DNA of 64,000 nt, from assembly GCA_949388605.1 (NCBI GenBank), contig CASKJV010000006.1, positions 1 to 64,000 on the forward strand. The letters run 5' to 3'. The notes beneath the pieces were generated by a model. The model searched no databases, was not told where the DNA came from, and worked only from the letters and a program-made list of their open reading frames with translations. Source of the stretch: an uncultured Clostridia bacterium. GTDB taxonomy: Bacteria; Bacillota; Clostridia; TANB77; CAG-508. Both the position numbers and the translations under genes were made by a program. Shown piece after piece: positions 55,441 through 64,000 of this stretch; position 1 is the stretch's first letter, and every line of letters starts with the position of its first letter.

Positions 55441-56483
55441 ACATCTGATTTTTAGCCGTCTTAATCCTATTATTATTCATTATATTACTTTATTTCTTTT
55501 GTATTTATATTCTCATATATAATCTTTTATATTTCTGCTTATATCAATATTTCTATTAAGCTTTAAAATCAAATTTTAGCTATTTTAATTATTTATTTAT
55601 ATAAATTTATTATTATAAAATTTTTTATCTTTATTTCTAATTTATATCTTATAATTTTTCCAAAATCGCTAAAACCCTTGAAACTCTAGAATAGCCTATA
55701 TTTTCAGACAACAAACTATATGACTAATTTTTAAAAACGCCTTAAAATCGATTCTCGTGCGTCGTTATTTTGGCACTTTTAGAGTATTTTTCTAATATGA
55801 TAATTTACTATATAGATATGAAATTTTTATAGTAAAATTATTAAAATTAACAACGCACCAGGATAAACAGTTATTTTAGCCAACAAGTTATATTGCTTTA
55901 AAATAAAAATGGCTTAAAATCGATTTTCGCAGGTCAATATTTCGAGCATTTTTAGAGATAATTTAGTATTTATAAGGATTATACAAATAATAATAATAAT
56001 ATATAAATAATAATATATAAATAATTATAATAAGATTTATAAAAAATAATAAATTCATATAATGCAAATAAATCAATTTTTAAGTTTAGATGAATAATTT
56101 TACAAATATTATAATTAAATTGCTTAAAAACGATTTTAAAGTTTATAAATTATAATTTAATTTGTAATCTAACAAAAATTTCTATAAGTTATATTAAAAA
56201 ATTATAAATACACAAATGTTCGGTTTTTGAAAATTTTATATATAAAATTAACTTGTACAAAATTAAAATTCCAAAATCCTAATTATATAAATTTTTATAG
56301 TTTTAAATTTAAAGTTTTATTTATATTCTAATTTTTAAGATATTTTATCTTTATTTTAAAATTATATTTTTCCTTAAATAACCTATTTCCCTATTCCCTA
56401 CTTAGATTCGCATATTTCATGTTCATTGTGTTGCTCTATAGTATTATTTGGCTTTGTTAAAATATTTTTTCACATTATAATTT
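55441..56483. other. Large gene-free region with degenerate repeats
   Basis: No plausible coding region on either strand over more than 1 kb. Two units of about 85 bases (55701-55785 and 55872-55957) share CTTAAAATCGATTYTCG and the flanking ACAA(C/G) ... TTTTAGAG pattern; a third core, CTTAAAAACGATTTT, lies at 56123-56137, and AAAATCG recurs at 55662. The copies are 170-210 bases apart and too divergent and irregular for CRISPR. They may be decayed tandem elements or old small-RNA copies. This is the convergence point of the plus- and minus-strand gene blocks. Confidence 0.5.
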
Positions 56484-56511
56484 AAAAGCAAACTATTTCT
56501 AGTTTGCTTTT
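56484..56511. terminator. Bidirectional terminator after the VOC gene
   Basis: AAAAGCAAACTA (56484-56495) and TAGTTTGCTTTT (56500-56511) form a perfect 12-bp stem with T-tails on both strands. It ends the minus-strand VOC gene. Confidence 0.9.
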
Positions 56512-56516
56512 AAAAA

Positions 56517-56897
56517 TTAACAAGATATTGTTAATATATTTCCATTGTTATCAAAAATAGCAAATTCATCTTTACCATAAAAAGTTTTATGAAGTTCTTT
56601 AGCAATTTTTACTCGATCTTTTAATTCATTATAAACTTTTAAAACGTCGTCAACAGTTATAAATAATGTAAATGTTGGTACTATTTCATCTGTTTTTAAA
56701 GTCGAATATTCTTCTATTAAATTTTGTTGTTCTTGAATCATTATAGAGATTTTATCCTTATTTAAAATAGCAAAATTTAAAATTTCTCCTTCTTCTGGAA
56801 CACTTAATATCTTTTGAAACCCCATTTTTTCTTCATAAAATTTTATTGTTTCTTTTACATTTTTAACCATAATATTGGTTGTTATTGTTTCATACAT
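56517..56897 (-). CDS. VOC-superfamily protein (glyoxalase/bleomycin-resistance fold)
   Basis: 126 residues. Two beta-alpha-beta-beta-beta modules: ITTNIMVKNVKETIKFYEEKMGFQKIL and VPTFTLFITVDDVLKVYNELKDRV, ending with EFAIFDNNGNILTIS. Members bind metals, antibiotics or small metabolites. The metal-ligand pattern is incomplete, so a binding rather than enzymatic role is possible. An AraC regulator gene lies 63 bases upstream on the same strand and may control it. Confidence 0.85.
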   Translation of the reverse strand: MYETITTNIMVKNVKETIKFYEEKMGFQKILSVPEEGEILNFAILNKDKISIMIQEQQNLIEEYSTLKTDEIVPTFTLFITVDDVLKVYNELKDRVKIAKELHKTFYGKDEFAIFDNNGNILTISC

Positions 56898-56960
56898 AAT
56901 CTTATACCTCCAATATGATAATAAATAAAATAATATAAAAAGTATTGTAAAAAACGGACA

Positions 56961-57740
56961 TTATTTATAATTTTCTATTATCTTTAATGGAGAAATCCCT
57001 GTATATCTCTTTATCTCTCTTATTAAATGTGATTGGTCATAAAAGCCACATAAATTAGCAATATCTACTAAATTCATATTTTTTTCTAATATTAATGTTA
57101 AACATAAATGCAATCTAAGTATATTTAATAGAACCTTTGGTGATACTCCAAAATTCACTTTAAATACTCTGTATAAGTGCCTTTCATTATATCCTAATTT
57201 TTTTGCAATATCTATTACATTTTGGTCTTTAGGATTATTGTATATCTCTTCCACCATTGTTATAAATGGCATTTCTATTTTATCTTCTGTCTTTTGAAGC
57301 AAATAAACTTTTAAATATTCTATTCTTTCATTAGTACTTTTTAAATTAAATATTTTATGCAAACTAACTTCTTTTTCTATATTATCAAAAGGTATTTCAT
57401 TATCCATTATTTTATCTGCTTCTATATTAAAAAGCAAATAAAATATACTTGGTTTTAATCTAACTCCCATATAGTCTATGTTTTTATTTAGCTGAAAAGC
57501 CTCTGTTTCTTTACTAAATCCTGCAAAGCAAATTGCTTTATTAGCAAAATCTATCACAATATCAATACAAGCATCTGGCAAAATATTGTTAGCTATGGTT
57601 TTATTTAATATATTTTTTGATTTCATTGTCCAAATACACATACAATAATTTTCAAGTTCTTTTATATTATATTCTGCATATTCTATATTTTCCTTAAATT
57701 CTTTATCTAATAAATATGGTATCTGTTTTGGATAATACAT
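56961..57740 (-). CDS. AraC-family transcriptional regulator
   Basis: 259 residues. The N-terminal ligand or sensor part (about 1-150) is of the DUF6597 type (PDACIDIVIDF, GVRLKPSIFYLLF). The C-terminal double helix-turn-helix (about 160-259) has VIDIAKKLGYNERHLYRVFKVNFGVSPKVLLNILRLHLCL and LVDIANLCGFYDQSHLIREIKRYTGISPLK. Start at 57740 with GAAAGGAAG on the minus strand. Likely regulator of the neighbouring VOC gene. Confidence 0.9.
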   Translation of the reverse strand: MYYPKQIPYLLDKEFKENIEYAEYNIKELENYCMCIWTMKSKNILNKTIANNILPDACIDIVIDFANKAICFAGFSKETEAFQLNKNIDYMGVRLKPSIFYLLFNIEADKIMDNEIPFDNIEKEVSLHKIFNLKSTNERIEYLKVYLLQKTEDKIEMPFITMVEEIYNNPKDQNVIDIAKKLGYNERHLYRVFKVNFGVSPKVLLNILRLHLCLTLILEKNMNLVDIANLCGFYDQSHLIREIKRYTGISPLKIIENYK

Positions 57741-58063
57741 ATATTACTTCCTTTCAAAATTATAATTTATGTTACAGATTCAATTCTTTTTCTAAATCAT
57801 TCATATATATTTTTACTGACTTTTAAAATATGGGGTTTTACTATAAAATTATTAGTTTCTATTCTTTCTGCAAAATCTAATACTATATTACTATTAATAG
57901 TAAAGTATGCAGAATAATTATTTTAGCATATTTTCAAACAACAAAATATAAATTTTTCAGAGATATTTTATTATAAATATGTTTTTATTTAATTCTATAT
58001 TTTAAAAAAACTACTCTCTCCTACTCTATTTTTCTTTTACAATTTTTCTGCAACTAATAAGTA
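57741..58063. other. Gap upstream of the AraC gene
   Basis: 323 bases, AT-rich. It holds the AraC ribosome site and should hold its promoter. The only structure I see is the palindrome TTACTATTAATAGTAA at about 57888-57903, flanked by TTCTGCA and TGCAGAA, a possible operator or hairpin. No gene seen. Confidence 0.4.
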
Positions 58064-59146
58064 CTATTTTAATAAATCTTGATTTAATATAACTGTACTG
58101 TATATAAATAATACATCTTGATCTTTAAAGTCAATATATTGACGAAGTAGGTTACTTGAAACATATCTTAAATCAATTAGAGTTATATTCCTATAGTTTT
58201 CTACTAATAAAGGAGCCAGACTACTTCCAAAAGAATCTCTAAATATCAATAGTTCTTTATCAGTTTTAGCATTATTATTTTCAATTTTTATTATTGATGT
58301 AGCTCCTGACAAAAATATATCATATTTGTCTTTTGTTTCTTTTTTATTATAAATGTCACAAATCTTTTTTGTTTCATAATTATATGTAGTACAATTGTTT
58401 ATTGTATCATTATTTAAAATATACATTTGGTCTGGAGTAACATTTGAATTTCCTTGAACATAATATGTTCCATAAAAATCACCTACTTCAATCTTTTTAT
58501 AATTATTTTTTATATTTAATAAATTCATGCTTGATTGTATTTTATCTGCGACATTTATTAAATTTTCCTGTTTCCAGTGAAGATCTGTTTTATAATAATC
58601 ATCTAATTTTAAATTATCCCAAATATCAATATATTTTAAATCTACTAATTTTTTATTCATTATTTCTCTTAACAAATTATAATCAATTTTTAAATGGTCA
58701 TCATTTTTTAAATAATAGTTTTTATCTGGAATAATTGCATAATATACATTCATATTTTTTAAATATTCATCACATATTTTTTTAAATTTATCAGCGTTTT
58801 TTTCAACATTTGTTTTATTTAAAGGATATTCCATTTTATAAATGGCGCCATCTTTTTCAAAATAGTTGTTATTATCTTTTTGTTTATAAATATTTATACT
58901 GTAAAAAGCTTTTACATTTCGAAAAAAGTCTCTTTCAACAAATTGATCTACTGCATAATTTTCAAATTTACTAGCTGTTTCTCCATTTAATAATTTAGAT
59001 ATAGAAACTTCAGGAAATTGAGATAAAGCTCTTCTTTCTATGACAGATATTTGTTTGTCTTTAATTGCAATATTTATAAAAAATGTAAAAATTAATAAAC
59101 TAAAAAAACCAATTGTAATAATTAAATTTTTTGTTTTGTTTTTCAC
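58064..59146 (-). CDS. DHHW-family protein (AlgJ/AlgX-like acylation partner)
   Basis: 360 residues. N-terminal membrane segment (about 8-28), then an extracellular SGNH-like domain. YYKTDLHWKQENLINVADKI is the DHHW-type block (here DLHW), IPDKNYYLKN and LLIFRDSFGSSLAPLL are the other family blocks, the latter with the Asp-Ser. Such proteins work with MBOAT acyltransferases to O-acetylate exported polysaccharides. The MBOAT gene lies directly upstream on the same strand, 9 bases away. Confidence 0.88.
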   Translation of the reverse strand: MKNKTKNLIITIGFFSLLIFTFFINIAIKDKQISVIERRALSQFPEVSISKLLNGETASKFENYAVDQFVERDFFRNVKAFYSINIYKQKDNNNYFEKDGAIYKMEYPLNKTNVEKNADKFKKICDEYLKNMNVYYAIIPDKNYYLKNDDHLKIDYNLLREIMNKKLVDLKYIDIWDNLKLDDYYKTDLHWKQENLINVADKIQSSMNLLNIKNNYKKIEVGDFYGTYYVQGNSNVTPDQMYILNNDTINNCTTYNYETKKICDIYNKKETKDKYDIFLSGATSIIKIENNNAKTDKELLIFRDSFGSSLAPLLVENYRNITLIDLRYVSSNLLRQYIDFKDQDVLFIYSTVILNQDLLK

Positions 59147-59155
59147 TTTTACCTC

Positions 59156-60541
59156 CTAAAATCTAAAATATAAAAAAGGATTAAAGGAACCATCTATAAT
59201 ATAACTTGTACAAAATAGTAATATTAAAAATAAAAATATTGGTTCTAATATATTATTGATTTTATTAAATTTGGTATCACTTGTAATATTTTTTAAAAGT
59301 GGTGTTGATCCAATTATTCCAACTAATATAACTACAAAATAACTTTTAAAATAGTATATACTCTCTTTTGATATGATTGGAATATTTCCTATTCCAATTA
59401 ATCCTTCAATGTTTTTTATAATCTGATTAAAATTTTCTCCACTAAATATAATAAAACTAATCATTACAATAAATAAAACATAAATTCTTTTTAAAAATTT
59501 AGGTATTTTTTCTAAAAAACTATTTAAAAATAATTTTTCTATAATTAGTAATATTCCAAAAAATAGCCCCCAAATTATAAAATTCCATGCAGCTCCATGC
59601 CAAAGCCCTGTTAATAACCATACAATAAGAATATTCCTTAGCCACTTTATTTTACTTACTCTATTTCCCCCAAGAAAAATATATACATAATCTCTAAACC
59701 AAGAACTAAGCGATATATGCCATCTTCTCCAGAAATCTGTTATGCTTGTTGCTATATATGGATAATTGAAATTTTCTAAAAAGTCGAATCCAAACATTTT
59801 TCCAAGACCTATTGCCATATCTGAGTAGCCAGAAAAATCAAAATAAATTTGAAGCATTACTGCTATTCCATATAGCCAATAATATAAAATACTTAAGTTG
59901 TTACTTTGTAAAAATATTTCTGTTAGTTCTCCCAATATATTTGCTATTAGTACTTTCTTGCCAAGCCCTATTATAAATCTTCTAACACCTAGAGCAAATT
60001 TTTCAAATGAATGAGTTCTATTTTCAATTTGTTCTTCTATTGTCGCATATCTTAAAATTGGTCCTGCTATTAGTTGTGGAAATAATGAAATGTACATTGC
60101 AAGTTTAACAAAGTTTTTTTGGACTTTAGCTTGTCCTCTATACACATCAATAAGATAACTAATCATTTGAAAAGTATAAAAAGATATACCTATTGGTAAT
60201 GCAACATAAATAAAATCTATTTTATTTGTAATCCATAAATTAATATTTTCTATTATGAAATTGAAATATTTAAAATAAATTAATATTCCAACACTTACTA
60301 CAATTGACAATTCTAAAAATAATTTAGAATTTTTTTTATATTTACTAATTAAAATACCAAAGATATATGTTGAAATAATTGAAAATATCATCAATAAAGT
60401 ATATTTTGGTTCTCCATAGAAATAAAATATTAATGATGATATTAATAATACAATATTTTTATGTTTTCTAGGTGATAGATAATATATTGATAATACAATT
60501 GGTAAAAAGTAAAACAAAAAAGTTATGCTTGAAAATATCAT
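59156..60541 (-). CDS. MBOAT-family membrane O-acyltransferase
   Basis: 461 residues with about 11 membrane segments. FYTFQMISYLIDVYRGQ, LFPQLIAGPILRY, YFDFSGYSDMAIGLGKMFGFDFLENFNYPY and the catalytic His in WLLTGLWHGAAWNFIIWG are the AlgI/DltB/PatA-type hallmarks. It transfers acetyl groups across the membrane to polysaccharide, with the DHHW protein next to it as the extracellular partner. The polymer is unknown; no glycosyltransferases are in the window. Confidence 0.93.
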   Translation of the reverse strand: MIFSSITFLFYFLPIVLSIYYLSPRKHKNIVLLISSLIFYFYGEPKYTLLMIFSIISTYIFGILISKYKKNSKLFLELSIVVSVGILIYFKYFNFIIENINLWITNKIDFIYVALPIGISFYTFQMISYLIDVYRGQAKVQKNFVKLAMYISLFPQLIAGPILRYATIEEQIENRTHSFEKFALGVRRFIIGLGKKVLIANILGELTEIFLQSNNLSILYYWLYGIAVMLQIYFDFSGYSDMAIGLGKMFGFDFLENFNYPYIATSITDFWRRWHISLSSWFRDYVYIFLGGNRVSKIKWLRNILIVWLLTGLWHGAAWNFIIWGLFFGILLIIEKLFLNSFLEKIPKFLKRIYVLFIVMISFIIFSGENFNQIIKNIEGLIGIGNIPIISKESIYYFKSYFVVILVGIIGSTPLLKNITSDTKFNKINNILEPIFLFLILLFCTSYIIDGSFNPFLYFRF

Positions 60542-60611
60542 ATTTTCTCCTTATATATAAAAATATCGCCTAAACATTTTTTGTGTTTTGGCAATATTCC
60601 CATTGTTTTTA

Positions 60612-61190
60612 TTAGTACATTTCTGGAGGTAAATCAATTTCTTCTGCAGTTTTTTCGTATACTTGATTTATATTTCCAGCCAATGATTTAAATCTTTCAT
60701 AAATAGGTTTAGCTATACCTTCGTTAGACATCACAAGAAATACTATATCTCCACTACTTGTTGCATATAATTTTTCTGCTTCAACACAAATCCATTTTCT
60801 TGTATCTATATTTTCAGACATTTGTTTTGCAATTTCATCTGCATTTATTCCAGATTTTACTTTTGCAAGAACTAATGAATATGCTTGTGAAGACATAAGT
60901 GGTTCAGATACAACTACATATTCAAAGTTTGTTCCATTTTCAAGACCTGTTATATATTTTACAGAATCATTATTGGTAATATCTAATATTTGACTTTCTA
61001 ACATTAGTAACTCACTTTCTGGTATCTCTTCATAAATTTTATCAACTAATCCAACTAAATCTTCACCACTTTCCATTGGTTCTAGATTTGATTTGTTTTG
61101 TTTATTAATTAAAGAATTTACTACATAAATTCCTAAAATAATAACTATAACTATAACAATTATAATAGCTACTTTTACTGTTTTATTCAT
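60612..61190 (-). CDS. DUF4358-like membrane-anchored protein
   Basis: 192 residues. N-terminal membrane segment (about 7-27) and an extracellular domain with LLMLESQILDITNNDSVKYITGL, VVSEPLMSSQAYSLVLAKVK and IDTRKWICVEAEKLYATSSGDIVFLVMS, the pattern of DUF4358 proteins. In gut Clostridia these often lie beside MBOAT/DHHW pairs, as here, which hints at a role in the same exported-polysaccharide process. Function unknown. Start at 61190 follows AAAGGAG on the minus strand. Confidence 0.78.
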   Translation of the reverse strand: MNKTVKVAIIIVIVIVIILGIYVVNSLINKQNKSNLEPMESGEDLVGLVDKIYEEIPESELLMLESQILDITNNDSVKYITGLENGTNFEYVVVSEPLMSSQAYSLVLAKVKSGINADEIAKQMSENIDTRKWICVEAEKLYATSSGDIVFLVMSNEGIAKPIYERFKSLAGNINQVYEKTAEEIDLPPEMY

Positions 61191-61351
61191 ATTTTTCTCC
61201 TTTCTTATTTTTACTTATATGCATTATATAATATAGGATAAAAATATTCAACATTCGAATTATTTATATTTTACATTATAGATTATTTAGCTATTTCAAG
61301 TGTTTCAATTCTTGTATTACTACAAACAGTAAATAGGATTTCAAACATAAT

Positions 61352-61384
61352 AGCAGTATAGTTCCAACTTGAAACTATACTGCT
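61352..61384. terminator. Hairpin terminator after the 193-aa gene
   Basis: AGCAGTATAGTT (61352-61363) and AACTATACTGCT (61373-61384) form a perfect 12-bp stem just beyond the stop of the minus-strand gene at 61395. The T-tail on the minus strand is weak (ATTATGTTT). Confidence 0.65.
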
Positions 61385-61394
61385 ATATAAAGAA

Positions 61395-61976
61395 TTAACT
61401 TCTATTTTTTCTTAAATTTTCAAAATACTTTTTTACTCTCTCAACATTCCCTTTTTTGGCGTTATCAATACTTCTTTTTTCAATTAAATCTACTGTCGCA
61501 TCATTAACAATATTATGTTTTATTGCCCGTTCTAAAGCATAATCTATTACTTTTGAATTAACGCCATACATTGATGCAAATTCTATTTTAGGAATATCTG
61601 GACTTTTTCCAAAACGTATTGCTAAATCTTTAAGCTCTTTTTCTGATATTGCTTCAGCAATATATTTATATCTCTTAGTATACATTTTAGCATACTTAAT
61701 AACTGTAGAAGTGCCTGCGCCATTTTTGTGAAGATTTTGATTGGTTATTGATTTTTTCATCATTTTTTCAACAATTATATCTTCCACTAAGTTCTGAGTA
61801 ACAGCATACTCCAATACTTTATAAAAACAAGAAAATGTTATTTCATATCTATTAGAAAAATATTTCCGTGCAAATTGTGGTTCTGAATTTGCATATTCTT
61901 CTGCAATCTCTTTGCAAAAATTATTTAATTTTTCTAATGACATAGTTGCTTTTAAATTTTTAAAGTTACTACTCAT
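61395..61976 (-). CDS. Orphan helical protein with internal duplication (193 aa)
   Basis: Not recognised. Two similar helical units occur: one at about 43-85 (FSNRYEITFSCFYKVLEYAV, then IIVEKMMKKSI) and one at about 133-175 (FASMYGVNSKVIDYALERAI, then ATVDLIEKRSI). In both, a helix-turn-helix-like core is followed by a helix ending in K-x-S-I. Strongly basic C terminus (VERVKKYFENLRKNRS). The pattern suggests nucleic-acid binding, perhaps a phage- or plasmid-type regulator. AGGAGG precedes the ATG on the minus strand. Single-gene unit. Confidence 0.62.
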   Translation of the reverse strand: MSSNFKNLKATMSLEKLNNFCKEIAEEYANSEPQFARKYFSNRYEITFSCFYKVLEYAVTQNLVEDIIVEKMMKKSITNQNLHKNGAGTSTVIKYAKMYTKRYKYIAEAISEKELKDLAIRFGKSPDIPKIEFASMYGVNSKVIDYALERAIKHNIVNDATVDLIEKRSIDNAKKGNVERVKKYFENLRKNRS

Positions 61977-62173
61977 GCTTATGCCTCCTATTAAATGTGT
62001 TCTAGGTTTTTAGTTCTAATTTTTCTCTTTAATTTACAATTTCATTAAATTTTATTGTTAAAGTTATCATTTTTTGAAAATTTAATATACTTTCCTCCTT
62101 TATTTAATTTTGGAATCATTACTATAATTTATATTTTATGATACTACATTTTCATAGTTATGTCAATTTCTAA

Positions 62174-63592
62174 CTACTCTTTATTCCTATCTATAAACAA
62201 TATTAACATAGGGAAAATTTCTAATCTTCCTAAAAGCATTCCTATACAAAAGGTAACTTTTGATAAACTACTAAAACCAGAAAAATTTGTTACATCAAAA
62301 CATAACCCAACATTTCCAAAAGTTGTAAAAACAGCATTAATAGTTTTTTCATAAGAAAATCCATCAAAACCTACTACAAATATCATAATAATAATTAAAA
62401 TTACATATAAAAACATAAATGTGCTTGTATTTTTTACTATATCCTCTGGAACTTTCTTTCCTTCAAATGTAATTGCCTTAACACTATTTGGATGAACTAC
62501 TTTTACGATATCTCTTTTTATAGATTTAAAAATAATAATTAATCTTGAAATTTTAAACCCACCACATGTACTTCCTGCACAAGCACTAATTAACATAAGC
62601 ATCATCATTAATACTCTACAAGATGTTGGATAAATATTAATATCTCCAACACTGTATCCTGTACTTGTCATAATTGAACTTACATGAAATATCGAATCAA
62701 TAAGTGCCTGAAATGAATTTGTAAATAGACTTACTGTATTCATAAATATAAATGCAACAGAAACTATAAAAATTAAAATATATACTCGTAATTCTTCACT
62801 TTTAAAAATATTTTTTATTCCACCAATAAAAAGTAAAAAATATATATTAAAATTAACTCCAAACAAAAACATAAACAATGCGACTACACATTTGCAAAAT
62901 GTAGAATAAGTTGCAAGAGAAGAATTTAAAACAGAAAAACCTCCTGTTCCTGCAGTTCCAAAAGAAATAAGAATACTATCAAAAAAATTCATTCCTCCAA
63001 AAAGTAATAATACTATTTCTGTAATAGTTAATCCTAAATAAATCATATATAAATATAATAAAGTTTTTTTAATTCCTGGAACTAACTTTCCAACTGTTGG
63101 CCCTGGCATTTCAGCTCTTAGAATGTGCATAGACTTTCCTTTAGATGATAAAGGTATAATTGTTATAACAAAAGCAAGAACTCCCATTCCTCCTATAAAA
63201 TGTGAGAAACTACGCCAGAATAATATACTTTTATTTAAATTTTCAACATTGTCAAAAATTGTTGCACCTGTTGTTGTAAATCCAGAAACTGTTTCAAATA
63301 GTGCATCTATAAAATTTGCATCTTTATTTAAATAAATTGGAAATGCACCAATTATGGATATTAATATCCATGCTATTGCTACTATTTTAAATCCTTGTTT
63401 TGCATAAATACTATCATCTTTAGTATCAATTAAGTTTAATAATAATCCTATTATTAAACTTAAAATTTGAGGAATTACAAACGGAATTATATTTTCATGA
63501 TAAATAAAGCATATAATTATTGGAAAAATAAATAATAATGCAAATCCAATTAAAACTTTACCTATATAATTATAAATTATTTTATCTTTCAT
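62174..63592 (-). CDS. trkH: Potassium uptake protein TrkH/KtrB family
   Basis: About 472 residues, ten or more membrane segments, four pore loops: SGFTTTGAT, GTAGTGGFS, MTSTGYSVGD and TTFGNVGLC, each with the selectivity-filter glycine. SMHILRAEMPGPTVGKLVPGI and ACAGSTCGGFKISRL are further family blocks. It moves K+ with the cytoplasmic TrkA subunit. The ATG at 63592 overlaps nothing and follows the trkA stop by one base; ATG 63610, inside trkA, is an alternative. Operon with trkA. Confidence 0.95.
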   Translation of the reverse strand: MKDKIIYNYIGKVLIGFALLFIFPIIICFIYHENIIPFVIPQILSLIIGLLLNLIDTKDDSIYAKQGFKIVAIAWILISIIGAFPIYLNKDANFIDALFETVSGFTTTGATIFDNVENLNKSILFWRSFSHFIGGMGVLAFVITIIPLSSKGKSMHILRAEMPGPTVGKLVPGIKKTLLYLYMIYLGLTITEIVLLLFGGMNFFDSILISFGTAGTGGFSVLNSSLATYSTFCKCVVALFMFLFGVNFNIYFLLFIGGIKNIFKSEELRVYILIFIVSVAFIFMNTVSLFTNSFQALIDSIFHVSSIMTSTGYSVGDINIYPTSCRVLMMMLMLISACAGSTCGGFKISRLIIIFKSIKRDIVKVVHPNSVKAITFEGKKVPEDIVKNTSTFMFLYVILIIIMIFVVGFDGFSYEKTINAVFTTFGNVGLCFDVTNFSGFSSLSKVTFCIGMLLGRLEIFPMLILFIDRNKE

Positions 63593-63593
63593 A

Positions 63594-64000
63594 TTATTTA
63601 ACCAAATCATTAAGATCTCTTAATGTCCCATTCTTTGCAATAATTAAAATACTATCTTTCAATTTTATCTCATCTTCTCCAGTTGGATATATAATATTTT
63701 TCCCTCTTTGAATTGCACTAATTAATAAATTATCTCGTATACTTAAATCTTTTATTTTTTTATTTAAAGCTTTAAAATTTTCTTTTACTTTAAATTCAAT
63801 TACTTCAAAAATATCATCAAAATTATATACAGATTCACATGAACTGCTTCCACTATTTTCTACAGCACGAATATATTGAACTACTTGATTTGCAGCAATT
63901 TTGTGAGATGCTATAGTAGTATCTATATTTGCCTTTTTTACAATTCCATCTAGATTAATATGATTAATTTTAGTAATTACTTTAGGAACGGAAAGTGATG
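63594..64000 (-). CDS. trkA: TrkA potassium-uptake regulatory protein, 3' part (cut by window end)
   Basis: The last 135 residues are in the window; the start lies beyond 64000. I translated it by hand: the end of an RCK NAD-binding domain (VPKVITKINHINLDG, VQYIRA) and a TrkA_C domain (FEVIEFKVKENFKALNKK, LLISAIQRGKNIIYPTGED, DSILIIAKN). It gates TrkH in response to nucleotides. The stop codon is at 63594-63596, two bases before the likely trkH start. Confidence 0.92.
   Translation of the reverse strand, partial: SLSVPKVITKINHINLDGIVKKANIDTTIASHKIAANQVVQYIRAVENSGSSSCESVYNFDDIFEVIEFKVKENFKALNKKIKDLSIRDNLLISAIQRGKNIIYPTGEDEIKLKDSILIIAKNGTLRDLNDLVK

Noticed and set aside
55701..56137. CRISPR array in the gene-free region
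   Set aside because: Repeat units are diverged, about 85 bases long and irregularly spaced (172 and about 210 bases), and no cas gene is present.

Overview
This is a very AT-rich window read with the standard code. It carries sporulation genes (dipicolinate synthase subunit B, YabP, YabQ) and Firmicutes-type gene orders (rimP-nusA-ylxR-ylxQ-infB-rbfA-nrnA; yabP-yabQ-divIC). It most likely comes from a spore-forming, low-GC member of the Clostridia, perhaps an uncultured gut lineage. The species cannot be told from the sequence. I found no rRNA, tRNA, transposase gene or CRISPR array.

Layout. 1-2230: a surface-type GLUG-repeat protein gene broken by two single-base shifts. 2434-9281: the rimP-to-nrnA translation/RNA operon, starting at a strong promoter and a hairpin leader. 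9397-12150: an accessory cassette with a small orphan gene, then a histidine-codon leader peptide with attenuator-like RNA structures ahead of a VanX-like D,D-dipeptidase and a DapF-fold protein that resembles histidine racemases. A perfect 40-bp repeat lies on both sides of the dipeptidase/racemase part. 12153-15157: a two-component system with an 11-bp-phased operator. 15420-26660: mixed envelope and housekeeping genes (CmpB-like membrane protein, flippase, nadD, nadE, a large HExxH orphan, a phosphodiester-glycosidase-domain protein, VanW). 26786-34268: trmB, a Gld-type ABC exporter behind a second possible leader peptide, a 37-aa small-protein gene with its own promoter and terminator, purA and purB. 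34636-48699: a large multi-gene signalling island (see below). 48880-54189: prfB, aspartokinase, yabP-yabQ-divIC, rho. 55148-56516: 1.37 kb without genes, carrying degenerate repeats and a possible small RNA, at the point where gene direction flips. 56517-64000 (minus strand): VOC protein, AraC regulator, DHHW/MBOAT polysaccharide acylation pair, DUF4358-like protein, an orphan with an internal duplication, trkH and the 3' part of trkA.

The most notable content is the 14-kb island at 34636-48699. It combines two paralogous membrane-anchored extracellular proteins, an XpaC-like membrane protein, a TelA-family protein, a PP2C-type phosphatase, a degenerate and an intact vWA protein, an all-helical orphan, and a 1617-residue protein. 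That last protein ends in a kinase domain plus a probable beta-rich domain and contains two earlier kinase-like modules and two matched zinc-ribbon motifs. The vWA + PP2C + kinase set matches the architecture known as the TerY-P triad of tellurite/stress systems. The extracellular sensor-like paralogues and the tandem pseudokinase layout look unusual. The reverse-strand sporulation gene spoVFB sits inside the island.

The second candidate system is the histidine-leader cassette. The leader peptide suggests that histidine supply controls a racemase whose nearest recalled relatives act on histidine, together with an enzyme family that cleaves D,D-dipeptides.
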